Below, piece by piece: positions 57,866 to 64,000 of a stretch of 64,000 bases of DNA (position 1 is the first letter of the stretch; the number at the start of each line of letters is the position of its first letter). The stretch comes from Saposhnikovia divaricata (Eukaryota; Streptophyta; Magnoliopsida; Apiales; Apiaceae), in NCBI GenBank assembly GCA_036435485.1, contig CM071598.1, positions 227,494,648 through 227,558,647 on the forward strand, in the 5' to 3' direction. The notes beneath the pieces are model-generated. The model was given only the letters and a program-made list of their open reading frames with translations, searched no databases and was not told the origin of the DNA. The position numbers were made by a program, and so were the translations under genes.

Positions 57866-57968
57866 GTAACGCATTCCGGGAATGCGTTACAAGCATTTAA
57901 AGCCATTAAATGCTGTAACGCATCCTGAATTCGCGCAACACCATGTCACGCATTTCGGAAATGCGTGA
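57866..57968. repeat. cluster of three perfect palindromes in leader of E
   Basis: 57866-57890: arms gtaacgcattcc and ggaatgcgttac with a one-base centre. 57893-57913: arms gcatttaa and ttaaatgc. 57946-57968: arms tcacgcatttc and gaaatgcgtga with a one-base centre. A related half-word gtaacgcatcc lies between them at about 57915. Confidence 0.9.
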
Positions 57969-58563
57969 CCCCCCCCCCCCCCGCGTTTGCGCTGCACGCG
58001 CGTCAGACAGCGTACAGCCGACAACAGTTTTTTTTTTCTTTTTTTTTTTCGACCGTTGCTGTTAGTAACGTTGCAGCAGTTTGTAACTCCCTTACATTAA
58101 ACACAATAACTCCCCTTTTACTAACAATAACTATTATTATTAATATCCTTTTAATTTTAATATTAATAAATTAATTAACAATTAATTAATAAATTAATAA
58201 AAAATTATCAAGACATGATTTCTGAAAATCATGAGCAGCAAAAATTATCAGGTGGTTAGGGGTCCTTGTGCAATATTTTTAATCATAATATTTTCACATG
58301 CATAATTATTTTATGAATTTTAACTAAAACAATTTTTAAAAATTCATAACAAATAATCTACACATCACAAAATTATGAGAAAAAATACCCAGATCATCTA
58401 CAACACTTGTAGAACTCAGATTAGTGGTCAAAATCATATGCAAAAATTATTTCGAATTAATTCATAATTAAATCCAAATAAACTTACAAAAATCATAATA
58501 AATCCATACATGCATAAAAAAAAATCTGAAATTTTTATATGACTCTCTATATGCAAGAACCTA

Positions 58564-58575
58564 GCTCTGATGCCA
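58564..58575 (-). promoter_or_regulatory. primer-binding site of copia E
   Basis: The minus strand reads TGGCATCAGAGC, the initiator tRNA-Met complement with one mismatch (C for T at position 4), one base from the LTR end. Confidence 0.88.
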
Positions 58576-58576
58576 T

Positions 58577-60138
58577 TGAAGGAATTTACGGATGAGCGGA
58601 AGCGCAAATAACAATTATTTCCGTAAAAACCATATATCGCACATATAGAAAATCATATAAAATGAAAAGAGCGAGGAATCGTGATCATACCTTAAAATCG
58701 AAGCTTTACAAAAATGGTGTTTTAGCAGTTGCTCCTCAGAGTGTGAAGCACTCTACCGGTATCCACCAAGATTAATTCTTCGACGAAGCTTTTATAAAAC
58801 CGAGCTTTTATAAAAATGGAGGTTTGAGAGAGAGAGAGAGAGGGAGATGAAGAAGATGAGGGAGGCAACTAGGTTTTTCACAAAAACCAAAAGTGTATAA
58901 CTCATTCTCATCTCATTCTATTTATAGGGCTCATGTAGGGTTTTCATAATTAATATATCATTATATATTAATATATAAATCCTACACTTTATCTTATAAA
59001 ATGTTAAATAATAATTAAAACAATTTTAATCATTATTAAAACAACTTGCTCTCTCAAAATACCTTCATCAATAAATTAATCTTTTTATGGTGTGACCCTG
59101 TAGGTTCAAATTAAGCCGGTAGTAAAAATAAATAATAATAAACTTTTTATTTATTATTTATATGAATTCTAAAATTCATTAAATATAATTAACTGATTAA
59201 TTATATTTATTCTACATCGTGAGTGATGCTTCTCAACATATCGCGACTATCCGGATAATATGAATTCACTGCTTAGAATACCAAGAACCTGTCAGTGCTA
59301 GTTACCGTACAATCAATTCCTTCTACCCTACAATATCCCGATTAAATACAAGGCATGGATCTCGTGTCAAGCCTATCAAATTTAATCATATGATTTCTTA
59401 TTCATAATGCAAAGTTCATATTAATGCAAATTAGAAACTTCTTTCTAATTTCATACACTCTGGCCAGAGATTCCGGAACTAGCATACTAAGAATAACATA
59501 GGATATTCACTTCCTTACTGGAAGGGGTAGATCCTTTATTGACCGTTAACTATCTCCATACACAAATCCCTATGCCCAGAATAGACCTAATGGATGTCCT
59601 TGAGACTAAGGACTAAACCAAAGCACAGTTCATTATATACAAGATTACTCTAACGATCTCAAGTCTAAGGACACTTGTACAACTATCACTCAGTGAACAA
59701 CTATCGACACGTGAGTAAACTCCATTAGTTGTTCAACTTATCGAGTCATGTTCAGTGAACTTATTCCCTAATAAGCACCTACATACTAGCTATAGTGTCA
59801 CCACACAAATGCCTATGAGAACAGACATCCTCCTGACGGGAGCAAGCATAATATGTACCGATCTTTGCGGATTCACTAACTTCCGATTAGTTATCCTATG
59901 ATCAGGAACTGTTTAAGTCTAGAGTTATCATCTTCTAGATCTCACTATTATAATCTCATTATAATTATAGAAGCTTTACTCTAAACTATGGAACATCTTA
60001 TTTAAAACACTTTAAACAGATAATGCCCGTAATAAAATCAAAACAAGTCTTTTATTATTATTAATGAAATCAAACAAGAATACATGAAAATTCTTCCTAA
60101 CTCATCATACATGATTGGATTTAGGACAAACACTTTCA
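58577..60138 (-). repeat. 5' LTR of copia E (1562 bp)
   Basis: Near-identical copy of 51112-52672, ending in actttca at 60138 and followed by the target duplication acaag. Confidence 0.94.
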
Positions 60139-61137
60139 ACAAGTCATGCTTGGAGATTGTTCTCCTCCGCGAGAGCTTTCCAATGCATATTTAAACACTC
60201 AAAACGACTAAGGGATGGATGAGTTATGATTACTCAAAGTTGGTCCCTTAAGAGTGGAAATTTTGTTGTTAAACTTGAAGTCCCACATTGATAAGGAAAA
60301 GGAGTTTCCTTTGCTTTATATAGTACAACACAAGAGGAGTGTTCACTTGTGTTGGTTAAGTGTTGCACCATCTTCTACGCGGGCGCGCAGGGGGGGCAAA
60401 TTGTGGGTTTTCGAGGGGAAATTCGAGGCTTTGCAAGCCTTCGGGCTTTCCGCGTGTGCGACCTGTGGACACGAATGTAGCAGAAAATTGGGCCGAATAA
60501 TTCCGGACTAGTTTTGCTAATTATTATTTCCACTGGGTTTGGGCTTAAAGATTTGACTAAATTAATTCGAATTTGGAATTAATTGTGGTAAAATCAATTC
60601 CGTTTTTATAACGAATTTTTTGCCACCGCCTTACCTTAATTAATTAACGCGGTTAATTAATAAAGGAATATTACCACCGACTTTTTATTTGGGGTAATTG
60701 AGTAGCGCACAAGTTTTATCATTATCTTTTCGTTACAGTCTTATCTTAATTAACGCGTTTAATTAAGTTAGGCAGTTGTGTAGCGAACAAGTCTTGTTTA
60801 TCCTATAAATACCCCCCTTAGGGTCTAGGATTATTCATTCGAAAAACACATCCTCTCCTCTTAAACGCAGCCTCTTCTTCCTTCGGTGATATTCTTGCTC
60901 GTTTCAAGCTCGCTGAGAGTGACGCTACTGTAGCCTCACTGCAATCCGTTTTATCCTGGGAGGCGTTTCGCTCGCACATACGGTGAGGGAAAATACGCTT
61001 TAAGGAGACAGTCACGCACTGGACTCGGGTTTTTACGTTCTTATCTCCTTTTTTATTTGTTTTATTATTCTGTTATTCACACACACACGATCTACTTTTT
61101 TGTACTATTTTCACAGATTGTCTAACACTTGTATGTA
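60139..61137 (+). repeat. 3' LTR of copia D, right piece
   Basis: Continues the D LTR after element E, beginning with the repeated acaag. It ends gtctaaca at 61137, after which kinesin intron sequence resumes. Confidence 0.9.
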
Positions 61138-61197
61138 TCAAATATTGTTTAGTAAGTTGGTCCGGATGTGGTAAACCATTTTTCGCACTATCTTTAG

Positions 61198-62019
61198 AGC
61201 ACGGCACAACAATTACAAGGTGTCCTGAATCTTGTTGACCTTGCTGGTAGTGAACGTCTTTCAAGATGTGGCTCTACTGGAGATCGGCTGAAAGAAACAC
61301 AGGTAGATAGTTATACCTGTGAGAATTTTCTTTATCTTTCAATTGTTAATGCATCATGACAAAAACGCTATTGACAAATCATTTTAGGCTATCAACAATA
61401 GTTTATCATCTTTAAGTGATGTCATATTTGCCCTTTCAAAGAAGGAGGAGCACATACCATTCAGAAACTCAAAGCTTACTTACCTTCTCCAGGTAAATGC
61501 TTTAAAATAGCGTAATGATTAGAATTATCTTGCCATAATTTGTTAAGATATATTATTATTTTTCTCCCAGATACAAAAAAAGAAAAGTTTGATACTTTTT
61601 AGATTCTTGGAAATATTGGTGTTCTTGAAGGAAAGGATTAAGATAGTGACGGGCTATAGTTTTCTATTGGACTATGTAGTGAATGTTGTTTTTTAACCAG
61701 TATGAATGTCTTTTGTTTCTAATTCTTTCCGATCATTTTAATTAAAAAAAATAAGCTACACCATGAAAGAATATTTTCTATTGCGTTTTCATGTTAGCTT
61801 GTTAAAGTGTATATAATCAAATTGCCGCTTAATCAGCCTTGCTTGGGTGGGGAATCGAAGACTTTGATGGTTGTCAATGTTTCTCCTGACCAGTCCTCAG
61901 TGGCTGAATCACTCTGCTCTCTACGGTTTGCTGCTAGAGTCAATGCTTGTGAGATTGGCATTCCTCGGCGCCAAACAAACATGCGAGTTTCAGATCATCA
62001 TCGCTTGAGTTATGGTTGA
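61198..62019 (+). pseudogene. kinesin-14 (ATK/KIN-14N type), 3' part
   Basis: Three exons: 61198-61302 (STAQQLQGVLNLVDLAGSER, switch II), 61388-61492 (AINNSLSSLSDVIFALSKKE, then HIPFRNSKLTYLLQ), 61837-62019 (PCLGGESKTLMVVNVSPDQS ... RFAARVNACEIGIPRR, ending HRLSYG stop). All borders are GT-AG and phases fit the exon ending at 45091. These exons are undamaged and end like Arabidopsis ATK1/ATK3. The gene as a whole cannot make a working motor, because of the lesions in its 5' part. Confidence 0.88.
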
Positions 62020-62372
62020 GCATGGATGACGTTACTGGAGAAATGCATGTTTGTATCTACATGGAGCGTAGGGATTAACCTAGAACCAATAGCATTACTT
62101 AACAGGATTTATTATTGTATAAAAGGTCCGACATTGTGGTTTGTATGAATGAAAGATAAAAAGCTTATGTTTTTCATTGAAAATGTATTTGAGAATAAAT
62201 GTAATTTAAGATCAATTTCTAGTGTTCATGTGGTTTAACATGGCTTTTGCACATATATCCAATAATGCATAAATTGAAACTGATTTTGGCATTTTACTAG
62301 ACATGCATATTGCCCAGGTCAAACATGGCTCTCTCTCTCTCTCTCTCCCTCCCTTTACAAGAGTGTGCATGT
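62020..62372. other. intergenic, convergent 3' ends
   Basis: The 3' flanks of the kinesin and of PNSL3 face each other over about 350 bases. A polyadenylation-like aataaa lies at about 62194-62199 (plus). A CT microsatellite lies at 62330-62352. No gene. Confidence 0.6.
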
Positions 62373-63254
62373 TTATGCCATTCTAGTCATCACTTCCTGA
62401 AGAATTCTTGTGGTGTCTTGATAGTTGGATTCTGTCTGCTCAAGGTTGTGCTCCTTCACGGCACCCTCAAGCTGTGCAAAAAATAAAATAATATTATGTC
62501 TATGGATTAGAAATGTGCTCGAACTTTGTCAAATATTGGCGATTATTATGTTGCATACCTTTTCAAAGCTATCGAACAATCTGTTGGCCAGATCAGTGAG
62601 AGGTTTCTTGTCATTTACTGAAGCTGCTGAGATCAGTTTGTCAAAATCATAGTACATAAAGGTAGATTTTAGGCGCAAATACTTCCTAACATAACTAAAA
62701 GCATCTTTTCCTATCAAATCTCCCATGGCCAATAGATCAAACGCATACTTGTATATCCTGTATTGCCTTCCTTTTGTACCAATATCTGCCATGTAGAGTC
62801 CATTTTTCAGAAATGACCGAGTCCCTGTCTCCTCATTTCCAATCTCTGCACATATATCAAAAAAAAAAAATTATTACCCGATAATAAGAAAATAAGATTA
62901 TTGGTATATAATATAAACAATATGTTTTACTCAAAAAGTTGCTTATAGTTTACCGACGATATTGGTAAGAAAGCTAGGCTTACTATTGTCAACAGAGGGT
63001 ATTGGTAGAGGGCCATTGAGCCAGAACCCATTATCTTCTGCAAGAGATTTACCAATACCAGAAGTTCCAAGAAATGCTATAGAAGCAAAGCTTATTGACA
63101 TCCTTCTTGTTGTTTTAATGGTGTCTTCTTGAATTTGCTGCAACTTTTTGCTGGAACAGCTCATTGTTGTTAGCATCCTCCAGGGCTTTGTGGATTTACG
63201 AAGCATTGGAGTGGCTGGTAAAACTTCCAACAATCTGTTTACAGGAACTGCCAT
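62373..63254 (-). CDS. PNSL3: PNSL3, PsbQ-like lumenal subunit of chloroplast NDH
   Basis: Three exons on the minus strand: 63254-62954, 62845-62559 and 62471-62373, with GT-AG borders and agreeing phases, giving 228 residues. The N terminus (about residues 1-70) has a Ser/Lys-rich chloroplast transit peptide, then a twin-arginine thylakoid signal (TRRMSISFASIAFLGTSG), so delivery to the lumen by the Tat route is expected. The mature part starts near EDNGFWLNGPLPIPSVDN and contains KYLRLKSTFMYYDFDKLI and PLTDLANRLFDSFEKL, the four-helix PsbQ-like region, ending LQEVMTRMA. This matches photosynthetic NDH subunit of lumenal location 3 (PsbQ-like), which joins the NDH complex to photosystem I for cyclic electron flow. 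PNSL2 and PsbQ are alternatives, but the motif set fits PNSL3 best. Confidence 0.85.
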
Positions 63255-64000
63255 TGGCTTGGTTTGAGAGAGTGAGAGAAGAAACTTTTTAGCCTATCTT
63301 TTGTTTCTGTTGTAATAGCCCGCTCTGAAGGGTGCTTCTCAGCCTTTACTATAGACCACACAAATGACATCCCAAGTAATACTCACTTCTTTAAAGGGTG
63401 GTGGTACTTTTGAGTCCATTCTTACATTCAAAATTACAGTCAGTACACTGAATATACCTAAAATGAAAAAAAGAAGAAGTTTTAAATACATAATAATTGT
63501 CTCCCATAACTACCAAGTGCAAGCCACAAATTTGAAAAGGCATAAGCATTCCTAATTCTTTTGACACACCACATACACGCATAATTGCACATTATCCCAC
63601 AGCATCCCAATTTTTGTACACCATTGTTGTATTTGACTTATTTTGTCAAATATAATATAATTAATAAATATATGAATATTGCATTTAGTATAAATAAGTT
63701 ACAAATGGATTATGTAATTTAAGTTTCCAAATTACATGTAGGATAATAATGTGAATTAATATGCAATAAATTGGCGGTTACATTTTGGAGTGGAGGTGGT
63801 AAAAAGAATGCCAATTGTTATAGCCAAAATTCGGTTCGGGTATTCCAAGATGGATTCGGGTCAAATACGGGTTCAATTTGGGGAATTCTAGGATTAATTA
63901 GGGTTTTGGCAGTAAATAAAGAAGTCAGGACGCGCCCTCTCTTCTTCTACGAAGAGGGCGCGCCCTAAATACAAAAACATGGTGACAAATCTATTCAAGT
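63255..64000. other. upstream region of PNSL3 and intergenic sequence
   Basis: 63255-63360 is the presumed promoter and leader of PNSL3 (minus); no clear TATA box is seen. The rest has short ORFs without recognisable domains. The window ends near a GC-rich inverted repeat. Confidence 0.5.
63927..63966. repeat. GC-rich inverted repeat
   Basis: Arms aggacgcgccctct (63927-63940) and agagggcgcgccct (63953-63966) pair at 13 of 14 positions around a 12-base loop cttcttctacga. Surrounding sequence is AT-rich. Confidence 0.9.

Larger units (their letters stand above)
56607..58563 (-). other. long leader of copia E
   Basis: About 1.96 kb between primer site and gag ATG, without a supported ORF. It holds four spaced copies of a cggctgt(g/a)gcacg word (56812-57113), three perfect palindromes (57866-57968), a run of 14 C (57969-57982) and T-rich runs (58026-58050). 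It is likely to be strongly structured RNA, possibly for packaging or internal translation; function not shown. Confidence 0.7.
51112..60138 (-). mobile_element. Ty1/copia element E, apparently intact and recent
   Basis: Full-length 9.03-kb element inside the 3' LTR of D, in opposite orientation. LTRs at 51112-52672 and 58577-60138 differ by one substitution (52101 against 59568), one GA unit and one A in a run. The exact target duplication acaag lies at 51107-51111 and 60139-60143. Primer site, polypurine tract and one uninterrupted gag-pol ORF are all present, so it may be able to move by itself. Confidence 0.95.
45105..61137 (+). mobile_element. Ty1/copia element D, inserted in kinesin intron
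   Basis: 5' LTR 45105-46177, gag-pol 46252-50402, 3' LTR 51024-51111 plus 60139-61137, the latter split by element E. It is in the same orientation as the kinesin and starts 13 bases after the donor at 45092. The flanking 5-mers (ctact and cttgt) match at three of five positions, so the target duplication is imperfect. I see about 18 substitutions between the LTRs, roughly 1.7%. No tRNA-Met primer site follows the 5' LTR. Confidence 0.9.

Noticed and set aside
63771..63968. 65-codon plus ORF at the window end
   Set aside because: No recognisable domain and it runs into the inverted repeat; it may be part of a TE extending past the window, but unsupported.

Overview
The window looks like nuclear DNA of a dicot plant. 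It is AT-rich, has short introns with GT-AG borders, and carries a chloroplast-lumen NDH-subunit gene and a plant kinesin-14. Most of it is LTR retrotransposons inserted next to and inside one another. I see no bacterial-type operon, rRNA, tRNA or CRISPR array. The species cannot be named from the sequence; an asterid is a guess.

Layout. 1-7673: a Ty1/copia element (A, minus strand) with a large gag, a full pol and its 5' LTR; its 3' LTR lies outside the window. 7674-8866: a non-coding LTR-like tract. 8867-11404: an Athila-like Ty3/gypsy remnant that keeps gag and protease but has lost reverse transcriptase, RNase H and integrase. 11405-28433: a copia element (B, minus) whose gag is split by a 15.1-kb element at 11846-26981. 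That element has 4.77-kb LTRs, a tRNA-Met primer site, a polypurine tract, an exact 5-bp target duplication and an internal region with no usable coding sequence. It is a LARD-like non-autonomous retrotransposon. 28435-about 36480: a copia relative of B (C, plus), placed head to head with it. C carries a hAT-like MITE, a small antisense ORF with its own promoter-like region, and a broken additional ORF. About 36480-37922: a further copia fragment (F) fused to the end of C.

37925-40872: two tandem minus-strand genes resembling the DUF3615/cystatin-like family; the downstream one is cut off by F. 42214-62019: a kinesin-14 gene of the ATK/KIN-14N type, now a pseudogene. A small copia fragment lies in its 5' part. 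A copia element (D, 45105-61137, plus) lies in one intron, 13 bp past the splice donor, and D's 3' LTR holds another copia element (E, 51112-60138, minus). E has an uninterrupted gag-pol ORF, nearly identical LTRs and an exact target duplication, so it looks recently active. 62373-63254: a complete three-exon gene for PNSL3, a PsbQ-like lumenal subunit of the chloroplast NDH complex, convergent with the kinesin. 63255-64000 is intergenic and ends in a strong GC-rich inverted repeat.

How the parts interact. The host genes are passive recipients. The nesting orders the insertions: kinesin intron before D before E, and B before the LARD-like element. LTR divergence read by eye agrees for the first series (D roughly 1.7%, E about one substitution). 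The most unusual objects are the LARD-like element, which moved after its coding region was already dead; the antisense gene inside C; the head-to-head B/C pair; and the hairpin- and repeat-rich leader of E.
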